Positions 1 through 13,620 are shown, numbered from the stretch's first letter. The stretch is DNA of 64,000 bases from Anseranas semipalmata (GCA_013399115.1 VXAA01005663.1:311477-375476), one strand, 5' to 3'. Notes: generated by a model not told the origin, from the letters alone. Made by a program: numbers and translations.

Positions 1-2329
1 AGCAGGTACATAGATAAACAAAGCAGCCAAGAAGCAATAGGCTACCTAAAAACAAAACGTTAGAAGTAGTCTGCCATAACTTCTGCTTCACTATACTCTT
101 CTTTGGCTCCCCCATTCCTTATTTCATTTTTTTTCTAGTTTCCCTAGCCAAATATAATAGCAAAATTTTCAGAAAGCCTGTTTCTGCTAAATTCATTTTT
201 ACATTATTCTTCTAGAGCTCAGTAAGGCATTATCTGAACATAGCAGTGACATAAAAATTCAAAAGCCTGGATATTTTACAGTGCTGGTATTCCTTCCCTT
301 TGAAAAACAAAACAAAAGCAATGCCCATTCCTGCACAAACTATGAGCAATACAATTCCTGCCACAATATGCCCAATAGCATGTCATATTAAAGTATTTTA
401 TCAAAAGGTTTAATCAAGAGCAATTATTTCACTAAAGGAAGAATACCAGATGATATATTTTTCCATTGCAAATAATAAAAAAAAAAATTCAAGTCCTAAT
501 AAATTTCCACCTTCATACAGGTGTTAAAACCATTAAAATATACACATCTGACATTAGTTTTCTTTATTCAGAGAGTAAACGGTTATTTTTCTTGCATAAA
601 AACAAACTAGTTTGCACAGAACTACACCAAGTTCCTCATTCAAAGGTCAATAAAGTACATACAGCAACCACGTAAAGTTTGCTTCTAAGAAAACTGACTT
701 TTAAATCTGGTAAGCCTATATGCAATCCTAATGTAACATACAGATGACCTTACAAAGCTTCTCTATCTTCCATAAATTTAAATTAATTGTATCATTTTAT
801 TTAAGTTCTCAACTTGCTGTGGTATATTAGCATATTAAAATTAACTCTGCAGGCTGTAATCACTTTACTTTAATAAACCAACTTACCAAGACAAATTTGA
901 TAAAATTATAATACCCCCTTGTGGTGTTACCTTCATACCCCAGTAGAACATTTCTTAATATTATATTCTAAAAAATCTTCCTCTATCAAGCTCAGTGGAT
1001 AACTAATTAACCTTTTCCAGAATCCAATAAGAGCAAAGGGAAATTAAAAGGACTATCACCAGAATCTGAGAATGGATGAGCTAGAACGACATTTTTCCAT
1101 AAGCTGAGAAAGTGATCTTTAGACAACCTTATGCATTTTACATCAACAAAGATAGCATATAATGCTTTAATATGAAAAGAGCATTTGGGTAATTGTCTCC
1201 ATGATGCACCACCAGTAAAGATTTTTTTTAATGGAAAGCAATCAGTTTATCAGTGACAAAAGTAATCTAAGAGTTCACCATTCAAAGATTATATCTTACC
1301 TTGCACAATGTTTTCCGTCACTAAATTTAAATGACTGTGGCCCTTTGTCCAAGAGGCCCTCTCTGCAGAACTCTTCAGTCTTCTGTCCTTTAATGTTTAT
1401 TACACAAACCAATCACCTTTTACCTCAATAGACTCTTGTGAAAACAAGCAAGCAAACAAACAAAAAAGCAATGACAGATTTTCAAAGCGGGACAAAGGAA
1501 TAGTATGTTTTGTATTCTCTGTTTTTCCTATTCTGATTCTGAAGAGATGTAGGATTTCTTGAGATTACAAGTTTCACCCTCTCTTAAAAGTGATATATAA
1601 ATCTGTCCTATTTAAATAGTATCTAATAAAAACCTACAGAATAACAGCCATACAGCCAACTAGATTTACCTTTAGAGAAGAGGTCCCAGCACCTAACCGC
1701 TCCCAGCACCCAGTCAGCACCATTAATAGCAATGGCAGGGTAATACCAAAAACATTCAACGTAAGGAAGTTCTTTAGATACCATGTCTTTTGAATTTTTC
1801 ATGTATTTATACAAACAAACAAAAGGCACTTTTAAAAGCAGTTATAATGATAATTACAGCTTTTTTTTTTTTAATTGAAGAGATGATTACCCCATTTTCT
1901 TCACGATTATATGGTCATAGTTTCAACCAGTACTTTAACAGACTCAAGTGAAAAAGCTGTTTTTTACTTACATTAAGTTACTGACATTAACTAATATAGA
2001 AATATACATATACTGGTCGTTTAACCTACATGAGAAACATGGCAAATGATATCAAACCAAACAATTGTTCACAGCCTGACACAGGTAAGATGTCACAGAA
2101 GTTATTAAATATATGAAAAAAGTATTCACTGCACCCGACATGAATTGCTGTTGTTAGCAGCAATTGCGACTATCTGATACATGTAGAAGGGGTACCCGTA
2201 CATTTTCAGTAACGCGCATTTCAATAACCCCTGCAACAAAACTGCCTCAGGCATCCAGTGATCTCTACCCAGAGACACACGCTTTCCAGAACCAGTAACC
2301 ACATGGAAAGAAAAGGGATGTGCGAGCGA

Positions 2330-2520
2330 AAAGGGCGGATTTCACTCCCCACCCACTCATTGCTCCCCACCCCCGGGTTAGGTGGGCCTCCCTACCGGTA
2401 CAGCTGGGTGCAGGCAGGCAGACTTGGGCTGAGGGGCGGCAGGCGCGCTGCTGAGGGAACGCCGAGAGGAGAGCGCGGGCCGGAGGCGGGACGCGGGGNA
2501 GGAACGCGACATCCCTGTCA
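2330..2520. promoter_or_regulatory. Isolated CpG-rich patch
   Basis: About 190 bases of GC-rich, CpG-containing sequence sit inside strongly AT-rich flanks. One ambiguous base lies at 2499. Small CpG islands of this kind often mark promoters, but no coding exon is recognisable on either side, so promoter function is inference only. Confidence 0.35.
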
Positions 2521-3410
2521 TAGATGTTTCGTTACCACATAATTAACGCAGCACAACACTGAGAACAACCGTAAATTTGGCCTATAAAATGCAGACCTAG
2601 GCTATGCAGGATTTATAACCGCCTAAGTCTTGAAATAAAGTAAATACACTTTAAGTTCCTGTTAGTTATGGAAACAGTTTTGAAAGATTGTAATGCAGTA
2701 CCAATAAAGCTTTTGTAAATGCTATCCTAAAATATGTGTTTTCTCTAAAAGAAAATAGTTGCCATAGGAGGTTTATTTTATTTTTTCAATATTTTTACCT
2801 ATCAGGCTTCCAGAGAAATGGTAGAAAAACAGTTTGTTCTTCTGAAAAAATATGCGTTTCTCCCTTATTGTGACAAACAGGGTATTCAGACCAGCTGAGG
2901 TGGTAAAGCGTCCCATTAAAAAGCGCTGGTACACACAAAAGAGCAAGTAACCCTGTCACTGGCAGACTATGAAACAGCATTTCCCACCCTCTGCCAGTCC
3001 CAGCACCTTCCACAGGGACACTTGCTCCCACAAAAGGAAGCCATTTAAAGCAAATTTATGCTTTCTCAGTCCAGTGAAATAATTTTGACGCTCTTGAAAC
3101 AAGAATAATTACATCATTACTACCAATATTTCTCGAACACGTCCAATACAAGAATTTCAAAACACTACATTTGAGTCCCTAATTTTTCATTTCCTAAATG
3201 AAACAGCGATCACAATGAAAAAGTGATTTTGTCTAAACCATTCAACAAAGCAGTAGCCAAACAAGACAAACACTGACTACATCAACCTTACCCTGTTAAA
3301 GCCCCTTCAAGGCTAATTTACTTCATCCTTCATACCATCTTGGCCTTGGTGTCACAAGAATTCAGAGGAATCCAGGTGCTTTACATTCCTTTCACCTTTA
3401 AACATTCGCA

Positions 3411-3860
3411 TTCAGAGGCCTTGGGGACAACCAGACCGAGTCATCCCTACACTCAGCACAGGCACTGTTTGAATAAAGACCTTTCCAGATGAGTTAGGAC
3501 ACGTCTTCAAATTCAACTTATCCACAAGTCCGGTCTTATGACATGCAAGGTGCTTGGAGATGACCACACCAGCTGGACCATGGAGGCTGATGGAGCCATT
3601 GGGCTTGGTTATCACCGTGCTTCTGTAAGATTTTACTTGCAGGAGAGTCTTCCACTGAGATCAATTGTCCAAATGCTTTGGCAGATAGGCCTTGAACAGG
3701 ATTTGAAGACAAATATTCTGAGACAGAATAACGAGGGATGTCTTTGGTGGGATTGTATACCACATTTAGGGCAAAAAGGTCTCAACAGAACTATATTAAA
3801 TCTCAGTAACTGTTTGGGTATTCAGGCCAGAGAGTCTTCCCAGAGAGTGCCCATTTTCTA
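3411..3860 (-). pseudogene. Possible degraded coding remnant, unidentified
   Basis: On the minus strand two overlapping frames look protein-like. One is open through roughly 3763-3536 and includes YNPTKDIPRYSVSEYLSS. The other is open through roughly 3615-3412 and includes KPNGSISLHGPAGVVISKH. They would join by a single frameshift. I do not recognise the protein. It may be a decayed retrocopy or transposon remnant, or simply chance ORFs. Confidence 0.2.
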
Positions 3861-6800
3861 TTAAGTGCTGTTTCATTGCTCTGTGAGCTTATCCCTAGTT
3901 CCCTTTAATATATTTCTGATATGGCTTGTGTAACCTCCACAGGACTAGAGACTGAGGTTCTCAGACTGAAAGATTCTTACTGGCAGTAAGCACGTGGGGG
4001 TTTGTCCATAGCTGTGTCCATGAGGGCAGTGAAGCGATTGGCTCCTCACAACAGTAATTCAGCATCCTTGCAATGGCTGGAGTTTGTGACACTTCACTGA
4101 TCTTTGTCCTCCTAAATTCAGTGGCCCCAGATCCCCAGCTGTACCCGCAGACCTCAGAGGCATCTCCTCACAGACCTGTGACAGCCCATGCCGCCCTGAC
4201 TGCGCAGGCTCCCCCCGGCCGCGGGACGGCCCGTGTAGGACAGGCGTTGTGCCCACAAGCTCAGATGCCCTCTGCAGCCTGAACGCAAGGGGATTTGGGA
4301 GTGCCCAAGAGGCTGCTCCAGTGGCATTTCACAGTCGGGGAACCTTGCTGGGGCAGTCTTTTTGAACAATCTTACAGAACGGTCTAGACACGGCTGTTAA
4401 TTCCCAACTATTTTAATCTCATCATCTACCAAGTGCAACACATTATCTTCCATTATGATAGAAGTAAGCAAAAAATTAATTAACCTCCACTCTCCATGAG
4501 AGATGAAGCTTTACATAGACAAAAATCACATACATTCATGATATTTGATTACAGGCTAAGGACAGAAAAAAGAGAAACTCTGAATGAAATACGCTTAAAG
4601 AGATTTTATTCAGGCAAGAGAGGACCTTCTGCTTAACATACACAAGCTATTAAAAATTTTTCAACCAAATCATATGGAACTGCGTATACAGTACATGTTA
4701 ATTCTTCTTTCTTACAGAAGCAATGATGAAAGTATCTTGGCTTCAGAATGGACTGTTTTAATTCTGCTTCAGCTCTCAATTCTGCCTTTCATTTTCCTAC
4801 TGACTTTCTGAAATTCTATGGAAAGACATTGTTGTTAAACAGCAGTGAGCGTTATTCTCACAGCAGTGTACACTAAGAATAATTCAGTGTGGTGTCATGG
4901 AAGGCTGTGAGCTCTTAGCTGAGTGTATTTGAAAAATAAAGTTTGTTTTTTTTTCCTCAGAGATCTTTACTTAAGTCAGCATGGAACTCTTGTAAAAGAT
5001 AACTACCAATAAGTCACAACTACCCAAGGAACAGCCTTTTTATTTTATTTTTTTATTCGTTGCTCACCATGACAACATAATAAATGAGCCCTGAGAGACT
5101 AGAAGTACATAACTATTTAAAATTTTGTATTTTATCTTTCATTGTATGCTTCCAGATGTAACATTCATGATCTATTTTTTTAAACCCTCTTCAGTGTCTC
5201 CAAGTAAAATACTCCAATTTTCAACTGCAATATACAATAATCAGAAATACATCTTCGCTGTGATTCCAGAGAACAGTTTACAAAACTAGTCTTATAGTAT
5301 TTTTGTGATTCATTAATAATTACTTGCTCCTGTAAAAGAAAAGCAACAAGCCAACACAGTTTCAACATCTGCTTTTTCAATTTTTGTTTTGAGTTCTGTT
5401 GGATGTCTCTGTATTCTTTCATACATGACTAATAGGAAAGATACAAGAGTAATAGGAAACATAACTGAAACTTCACTTACGGTTGGTTTCAGTTAACAGA
5501 TGGTCTTTAAACTATCCAACATAAAAGCATTCATTTTAGAAAAACTGACCCCAAAACTGCTTCATAAAATAAAAAGTATTTCAATTTTTTTTTCCAGAGC
5601 TTTAGGATCTTTCAAGACACTACAGTATAAGAGGCCCCAGGGTTTAAAAAAACAAAAAAACAAAAAAACTTATAATTCCTAACTTTAAATATCAGAGACT
5701 AAAGGCTTTACAAAACTGTAAGTATCAGAAGTAACATACACAGCTATACAGAAAGGTGGGCCTCCTAGACTAAGTCTGTTCTTGCTAAGTTTCAAGTGCC
5801 AACATAAAATTACAGCAAAGAGATCTGCAAAATCCCTCTGCTACAGATGATTGCCATGATAGGTCAACCAAAGTCTTAGTTTTCCATATGCTAGCAGAGC
5901 AGTTATGGTAGGGTCTTCTGGCTGCTGTAATAGCTGCTTCCTTCTGGATAAGCAACTACTATAAGTCAGCCACCAAGAAACATTGTCTTTAATTTGTTAG
6001 CAATATGCTTTCAGGGGCATATAAACTAGAGTGATCATAATACAAGTCCTATTTCCAAACTGATTAATGCAGAATACAGTGAATGAAGAATTGTCCCCCG
6101 CACACACCTTGTACACTTGAAGGCTGTTTACTTAGGATCAATACAAAGGTTTGGCAAGACTCGTGCTGCTCCACATTTCTTAGTCAACAGTACCACTGTA
6201 TGTCTGCCCTGTTCTAACACTTCTCTACAGATCTGCTGCTGACCATGGTCAAAAAGTATAGTAGGGCAGGTACACCTTTGGTCCTTTCGCTCGGTGGTTT
6301 TGTTCAGATAACACCACGCTAGAGCGTGATGTGGTAACTTTGCTACAAGAGCAGTCCGCTTAAAGCATGGCTTTTCTTAAAAGTCTACAAAAGAAACCAA
6401 GAATAAAACCAAAGAAACAGCTATTGTCCAAAATGCCTTGCAAGCCCATCCATCACACTTTGCATACCCTGGGGACAAATGGGTACTACTGCAGTACTGC
6501 TGTAGCTATATGGGCACCAGAGCGTGGTGCCAATTTAAATACAAACAAGGCTTAATGCCTCTGTCTTTTTGCAGACTCTTCTGCATGTTCTGACAGCAGT
6601 CCAACTGAGGCCAAAGCATCAAAAGCAACTCCACACAGTTTTAGGTCAAGAATTAAATATTATTTTACAAAAAGTATTTTTTAATATAACTTTTAATAAG
6701 TCTGTGTTCCTACTTGTATTTTGAAGCTGCCTGTGCAACAACACTAGACAGTTGAGCATAACTGGACTTTGCCGAATTTTCAGCAGCAGACTGGTGAAAG

Positions 6801-6881
6801 CAGCAGTTTCTCTTTCCCTGGAAGAGACTGTAGGTGGCAGCACTTTTATGTGGAACAACAACAAAAAAAAAATAGACTTTT

Positions 6882-6906
6882 CATATATATATATACACAC
6901 ACACAC
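6882..6906. repeat. TA/CA compound microsatellite
   Basis: A short run of TA dinucleotides passes directly into CA dinucleotides, preceded by an A-rich stretch. Confidence 0.8.
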
Positions 6907-8926
6907 GTCTGGACACTTTATTTATAGTCAGATTCTGAGCCCCCTGCTCACGTGCAATAGATATTTACTCTTGCAAGGTGTTCCTCCCACACAGCTATGT
7001 CTGTTAATGAAGCGTCCACACAAGCCATCAATATTTTGGTCTAGACAAGAAAATAATTTTTTTCTATCTGCTCACATTAAAGAACAGCCTTCAAAGTCAC
7101 TCAGACACAAGTTTAGAAACAGATGAAGCAACTGAAGCTTGGAAAATAGCACTATACCTTAAGAGCATGACTCTATTGTAAATAGAGTATTTTTAATTAC
7201 TTTCTAATTGGAATTCTTTCAGTTTTGCAGGGAGGTATACAATCACTTTTTCTTTTTTTTTTTTAAACTCTACTTTTAAAAGTGCTATGAAAAAGAAAGC
7301 ATGCAAGAATTAGCACTGGAGAAAGAGTTAGCAAGTAAACCAAAGTTGAAAGTAAGTTTCTTTCTTTCAGAAAGTCTGTTTTTCCAGATGCATCATCGGC
7401 ATCTGCATGTTAGCAATTTTTCATTATTTATAAATGGAGTATTACAGGAACACAGCCAAACTACAAGCCAAGAAGTCCAACACACACATTTTAAAAAATA
7501 GGGAATGTGTCTTGGTTATAGAACAAAAGAACTCATTTTATCACTTGGCTTTACCGCTTGAGAAAATGGCTCCTGGTGAGCTGAACTCCATGATAAATGT
7601 GCCCCCTCTAGATCTTTATTGCCCTTGTAAATCAAAGGACTGACAGCAGTTAATAAGAAAGCTTTTGAGTGGTTTTGAAGTTTTGCTTTGTACAAATAAA
7701 ATCTCATATTAAAGAATTTGCTAGTCCTCAAGGTGTGGAAAAATGAGTATGACTGGAACCTGTTGTGCTTTTATTTTTTTTTTTAAACTGTTTCCACTGT
7801 TTCCAAAAAAAAAAAATTATTTTGTAGCAAAAGTACCAGAATAAAATAAGTAATTCATGCTGTATTGAAATATAAAAATTAGAGTCAGTGATTTAGTTAC
7901 TAAAAAAATCTTTTGGCATTTCTATACCCTCTGATCTCTGGACAGAACAACAAAATCATAAGTGTACAGTATAAAACATGAAGGATTTTTCCAGTTTCAC
8001 ATTATATTTTGACCGCTCTTCTGCGAGCAGTTTAACTGAAGAAAGTGCCAATTCTACATCCAAAAATTATCAGTCAAAATTCCACTATGATACTATTATT
8101 GGAAGGATAAGGATTGTTTGAGTTACCAGCTAACCCACAGGTATGGACAAAAGTTTTTAAATTCACTGACAACTACTGCAATATTTACAGATGGCCAAAT
8201 TATGGTAAGTAGCGCAAGTTTTACTTACACATCTACCTTTTGATCAAGCAACAGTACTTTATAGGGAAACAAATAAATGACCACAGCACAAATATTTAAA
8301 GATCAGATTGTAATTACAAATTGTTCTGTTCACTTCTTTGCAAATAAAAAAATAGTTTACTTTAAGAAATTACGTTCTAGGACACTTGGAAAAAATGGCT
8401 ATTGCTCCATTTTGGAGGTCTTCAGAAGCACACTGATACATATTTTAAAGTTTGGGTGAGTTCACTCTTCATGGCATCGTGCTTTGAGCATACAGCATCA
8501 ACATTTCACTGAATTACAGTTTAACCAAAACAAATTAGAACTAATGTTGTGGTGGCTTTCCGTTTTGCTTCCATGGCTTGCATTATCCCTGTTCAATTCC
8601 AGGCAGCATCATTCCTCCCAGAACAGTTTATGGCACAGCCTGGTCAAGGAAATCTTAACAGGAAACTACAGTTATTTGGACAAAGCTACACTTACTTATA
8701 AGGAAATAAATATTTCCTGTTTGAACTGGTAGCTTAAAGGTAAAGCCTAGCTTCTCCTGGGTGGATTTTAAACACGTTTTAAAAGGCATCGCAGTGAAAA
8801 CACGTTCTAGTGGACATAGTCTCTTTAATCGTTTTTTCCCCCTTCTTCCTCCATCTAGAGAAAATAAAGTAGAGTTTTTATTTAAAATCAAAGAAAACCA
8901 GTATTAAAGGAGCACATTAGTAAGTG

Positions 8927-9035
8927 TCATTTAGGATTAGGATCCAAAGCATCAGGCATTAATATATCCCAGCTGTGTGGATCTTTCATCGCCACAGTGC
9001 CAAGGATGTCACTTACCACTACAGGCCCTGGAGAG
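8927..9035 (-). other. Candidate minus-strand terminal exon
   Basis: On the minus strand a strong pyrimidine tract ending in a TAG acceptor (just above 9035) is followed by a 36-codon frame that includes GPVVVSDILGTVAMK and DALDPNPK and ends in TGA at 8927-8929. A GTAAGT donor also occurs inside the exon, so it could be a short internal exon instead. No partner exon was found and the peptide is not recognised. It could belong to a transcript running divergently from the PSMD7 promoter. It is unproven and could be fortuitous. Confidence 0.25.
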
Positions 9036-12000
9036 CTACAGAGAAAAAGCAACGCAGCCCGAGGCGTCACTGCCCTCCGCGGGAGCCACCCGCCGGCCCT
9101 GCCTGCAGCCCACCCTCCGCTCGCCAACAACTTCCCCCACCGCCTCTGCCTCCGGGGTGCTCCGAGGCACGGGTAACCAAACCCTTCCCAAGGAGAGGCT
9201 ACTGATCGACAAACAGCAGCATCTTGTCCTTCTCGGACAAGATGGAAGAATGCACAAGGCGGGCTGTAAGTCGGGAGGGTGTAGGCTAGCACACAGCCAC
9301 CCAAGGCTCCATTCACGTGCTTGATGAACTGAGGGTGCTAGCTCTAGTGTGCTGGTATTTTCATTTGAAGCATTGTTGTGTTTCCAGCTGGAAAGAACAC
9401 CTAGAAATACAAACTGAATGTACTCAGTAAATGTATGCCTTCCCTAGTCTATAGATGAGCAGACACTTCTGTGATTCTACCAGCAGAATCATCTCCATTT
9501 GTCCCCCCCACACACACTATTACAAATTCACACTGCCCCTTCTTCCAATATTGACAGATGGAAAGGAGAAGGCCAGAGATACGGCTGCTAAAAGTGCCCC
9601 TCAGCCACATTACTGCCATTTCGGAGGCCAGCATTAGTTAAATTAGAAAGCAGCTGGCAAGCAGAGACTCTAACAACAGGGTTGATGGCTGCCCAGAGAA
9701 CGTCACTCATCTAACAAGCACCTAGGCCCAAACGTGACACAGGACACTTTACAGAAATAAAAAGCGAGTTTCTGAAGCATCTAAACACTTTGTAGTTTAA
9801 AGACAAATACTAATTCCTGGTGGAAGGTCCAACATTCCTGAAGTAGGAGTGTGATCCCCAGGGCTGGAAAAAAGGTCAGAACATGGCAAAAGGTGTAGAA
9901 ACAACTGAGAATCTGGGTACCAACAGTTTTCATCCCACTAGTGACGCAGCAGCTGACGGTGGCAGAGCGTGGTTTAGAAAAGCCTACAGAGATGTCCTTC
10001 TGTGTCACAGTAAGCATAGGCTCGTACTTGAGGAGTTAACAACACCTAACAAATCAAAAGGAAGAGAATAAGGGCAAAAAGTGAATTCAGAATGGAGTTA
10101 CAGGTCATACTATTCAAGACAGCGTGCAATTTTCTGCTGATTAACTTTTTCTTTTAAAATGCACAGTCATAACTGACACTAACGTAACTGATAGGGGGAT
10201 AGCGAGCCAACACACAGCAGAGGTCCGCTCCCGCAGACAGCACAATGTGCCTGGGCTGCTGCCTTCCCCCTTCAGGTTATCAAGGTCATTATTCAAGGAA
10301 GACCAGAGGTTGGTTTAACATTTATAATTATGAATTTGACTTTTAAACTAGTTTATGACAATTTATTCTTCTGTTTCAATTCAGAGGGTTGTTCTTTCTT
10401 AAACCTCTGAAAAGTGATCTATATCTTAAAAAAAAAAAAAAAAAGGGGGGGGGGGGGTAACGCCCAACAATAAATGGCTGAATCACCTGTTCCAGAGGGG
10501 AGGAACCTCCTCTCTTCAGGTCAGTTGCCAGGTGCTCACTTACAGCAGAACATCTCTAAACTTTGAATTTCAGCTCAGCAATCATGAGCCAAATCATAAA
10601 TAAGTATTGATATTTGCCACTCTACAGTTAAATTACATCAAGCATCAATGCAATCAACTCATTAGCTGTTTTTTATTGAGCACCAACATTCATTACTTAC
10701 TTTTCAATTCTTTGATTAAGCAACATATTGCCTGTATTCCCAGTCTACATCTACCAGCTGATTAGCTCAATAATACTGATAATCTGCTCAAGTCAAAAGA
10801 GCTGGGAAGGGAAGTAACTGAAATCCCTATGAGCAGACTCAATTTACTCCTTTTGTGTATAACATCAATACACTAAACTACCAGCAATACAATCCAGCAA
10901 ATGAAACTTCAAATGCACTAAGTTGGAGAGTAATTTTAACAAAAAGTCACAGCAGGTCATTAAAATGCCCCTTAATTGTCTCTAGATCATACTTCGTTAT
11001 CCTTCAACAACCTTCCTGGCATGCTGAGATTTTAAATCTCCTCTGACTGATGTAAGAACCAAGAACAGAATTGAAGTGTGATTGTCACATACGGAGTCTG
11101 AATGCCAAAGGTCAAAACAGCTTACTGGTATGCTGGCCCACTGCTCCAAATTTTATATCTTTTCTGTCCCTCGGTTATTGCCTGACATGATTTAACAACT
11201 GTAATTCCTTATTTAACGATGTCAAAGGTTTTTAGGAAATTGACTGTATTTCACCAACGATATATTTCTTCTTGATTACAGAGTGGTTAAAATGATTTTA
11301 AACCAAGACAGCAAAATAAAGCAGTAATAAAATCAATAAAAGGTGCTTAAAACATTCCTTCTATTAGGTAATGGCATTTAAAATATCCGTAGCTTGTAAT
11401 GGCACTTAGGATATGCCCAAAAATCAATGAGCTAAATTACTTATTGAACTAGTTAATTTGAACATTGAGTTTTATATGTATATTGATAAAACAAGCTACA
11501 AGAATACTGGCTACGTTTAAATTTCACGGTCAGATGTCTCCCTCTGCTGGAAGAAGCCTCTAAAAGCGCTACCGGATTTTTATTTTTTTTTTAACAGCAA
11601 AACAAAATCAACACTAGAGGATGTAACGCCTAAAAATCTCCACAAGAGGTCTCTAGTTCTTGAGTTTGAAAATGAAAGCAGGTATCATCGGAAGCAGCAA
11701 AGCGTTTCAAGATGCTAAACAGCAGCATAAAACTTTAGACTTCACCCAGAATACTGGCATTTGGTCAGACCTGAGAAATACGAACAAAAACACAGAACAT
11801 ATGGGAAACGTGTAGAAATAAGGAATATCATAATGTTTTAAAAACAATGAGAATATCATCAAGAATTCTGCTAGTACATCTCATGTTAATATCTCCATAG
11901 TAGATTCAGAAGCAGCATGCTCACGTTCTGTTTTCTTACTAGAAGTGAAGTACAAAAGACAAGCTTTGTGCCCGCCAGTTCCTACTCCTGAGATACAAAA

Positions 12001-12189
12001 GCCCTCGTATAAAGAGTAGCTTTTGCACTCAGCTTTGTTCCGCGTTTGAGACTAAGATGTTTCTCCTTTAGGAAACCTTTACTTCAGAGAGAATGGTTTC
12101 AAAATAAATAAATATATATTTAAAAAAGACGGGCTGAAGGCTGTTGGTTTTGCCCTTGAAACAAGAAGCAAGGGGAAGGAATGCTTCCA
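9036..12189. other. Intergenic, no gene seen
   Basis: A short GC-rich, CpG-containing patch lies at about 9050-9170. The remainder is AT-rich and lacks recognisable exons. A poly-A/poly-G run lies at 10428-10457. Nothing else can be supported. Confidence 0.5.
10428..10457. repeat. A17-G13 homopolymer junction
   Basis: Seventeen A residues are followed directly by thirteen G residues. This is a low-complexity tract prone to length error in sequencing. Confidence 0.85.
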
Positions 12190-12540
12190 GTCCAGGCTGC
12201 AGTAACTCCTGAGGTCACAGAGGGATGCACAAATTGTATCAGAGAGCACATCTAAGTCTAGCAGTAGCGGCAAGATTACACCACCATTTTTTGAAAGGTC
12301 ATGGTGATGAGGCAACATTCCTGACAATTGGAAGAAAAAAGAAATCATCACATATCTCCCAGAAGAGCAACGGAGGGAGCTTGGGAAGTCTGGGCAGCCA
12401 GGCTGCCTGCGTCCCTGACCCTGAGAGGTGATCGGACAAACGCCCTCGGAAGCCATTTCCAGGACCCGCAGAACAAGTGCCGGGAACAGCCAGTGCAGGC
12501 GCACCGAGGGCAACCCGCCCGTGCTCAGAGCGACTGCCTT
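12190..12540 (+). mobile_element. Degraded CR1-type LINE fragment
   Basis: Read on the plus strand, the segment follows the CR1 reverse-transcriptase region as I remember it: the stretch with TTTGAAAGGTCATGG and GACAATTGGAAGAAA, then the CCCTGA and GGTGATCGG blocks and CCATTTCCAGGA. It is heavily diverged and contains no intact frame. It lies between the AT-rich left region and the PSMD7 CpG island. Family and sense are inferred from memory of CR1 sequence, and the ends are approximate. Confidence 0.6.
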
Positions 12541-12599
12541 CCAAAATAAAGTGACTGGTGTGGGGGACTAGAGGAGAGCACGCAACCGAATCTCCGTTT

Positions 12600-13620
12600 C
12601 AGTAAGCCTTTACTTTTTTCAGTACGCAACACTGCGCTACAGCACCCTTCCGGCCCACCCACGCCGCTCAGCCCCCGCCAGCGGCCTGGCCCTCCCGGCG
12701 CAGCGGGGCCGGGCACGCCCGGAGCTCGGCAGCCCGAGGGGCGGGCAGGNNNNNNNNNNNNNNNNNNNNNNNNNNNNNNNNNNNNNNNNNNNNNNNNNNN
12801 NNNNNNNNNNNNNNNNNNNNNNNNNNNNNNNNNNNNNNNNNNNNNNNNNNNNNNNNNNNNNNNNNNNNNNNNNNNNNNNNNNNNNNNNNNNNNNNNNNNN
12901 NNNNNNNNNNNNNNNNNNNNNNNNNNNNNNNNNNNNNNNNNNNNNNNNNNNNNNNNNNNNNNNNNNNNNNNNNNNNNNNNNNNNNNNNNNNNNNNNNNNN
13001 NNNNNNNNNNNNNNNNNNNNNNNNNNNNNNNNNNNNNNNNNNNNNNNNNNNNNNNNNNNNNNNNNNNNNNNNNNNNNNNNNNNNNNNNNNNNNNNNNNNN
13101 NNNNNNNNNNNNNNNNNNNNNNNNNNNNNNNNNNNNNNNNNNNNNNNNNNNNNNNNNNNNNNNNNNNNNNNNNNNNNNNNNNNNNNNNNNNNNNNNNNNN
13201 NNNNNNNNNNNNNNNNNNNNNNNNNNNNNNNNNNNNNNNNNNNNNNNNNNNNNNNNNNNNNNNNNNNNNNNNNNNNNNNNNNNNNNNNNNNNNNNNNNNN
13301 NNNNNNNNNNNNNNNNNNNNNNNNNNNNNNNNNNNNNNNNNNNNNNNNNNNNNNNNNNNNNNNNNNNNNNNNNNNNNNNNNNNNNNNNNNNNNNNNNNNN
13401 NNNNNNNNNNNNNNNNNNNNNNNNNNNNNNNNNNNNNNNNNNNNNNNNNNNNNNNNNNNNNNNNNNNNNNNNNNNNNNNNNNNNNNNNNNNNNNNNNNNN
13501 NNNNNNNNNNNNNNNNNNNNNNNNNNNNNNNNGGCGGAGTTGTGCAGCTCGCCGGGCGGGGATAAACCGTGTCCCTGTGCACACCGACTGCGGCGTGTGC
13601 CTGCCGTGACCTAATTGCGC
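12600..13620. promoter_or_regulatory. CpG island and presumed PSMD7 promoter, mostly an assembly gap
   Basis: GC- and CpG-rich sequence flanks the gap on both sides (about 12630-12749 and 13533-13620). An ETS-like CTTCCGG lies at 12647-12653. PSMD7 exon 2 starts at 14058 with no exon 1 in the visible sequence, so the first exon and start codon must lie in the gap. This fits a housekeeping CpG-island promoter that failed to assemble. Confidence 0.65.
12750..13532. other. Assembly gap (783 N)
   Basis: A run of unknown bases. Reading frames drawn across it are artefacts of N codons. It is expected to hide PSMD7 exon 1, about 25 codons if like human. Confidence 0.99.

Larger units (their letters stand above)
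1..8926. other. AT-rich region with no recognised gene
   Basis: Open reading frames here are short (about 130 codons or fewer), have no recognisable domain and are not bounded by convincing paired splice sites. The DNA is AT-rich with many A and T runs, as in avian intergenic or large-intron sequence. Local exceptions are listed separately: a CpG-rich patch near 2.4 kb, an unidentified remnant near 3.4-3.9 kb and a TA/CA microsatellite near 6.9 kb. A long 3' UTR or intron of a neighbouring gene cannot be excluded. Confidence 0.6.
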
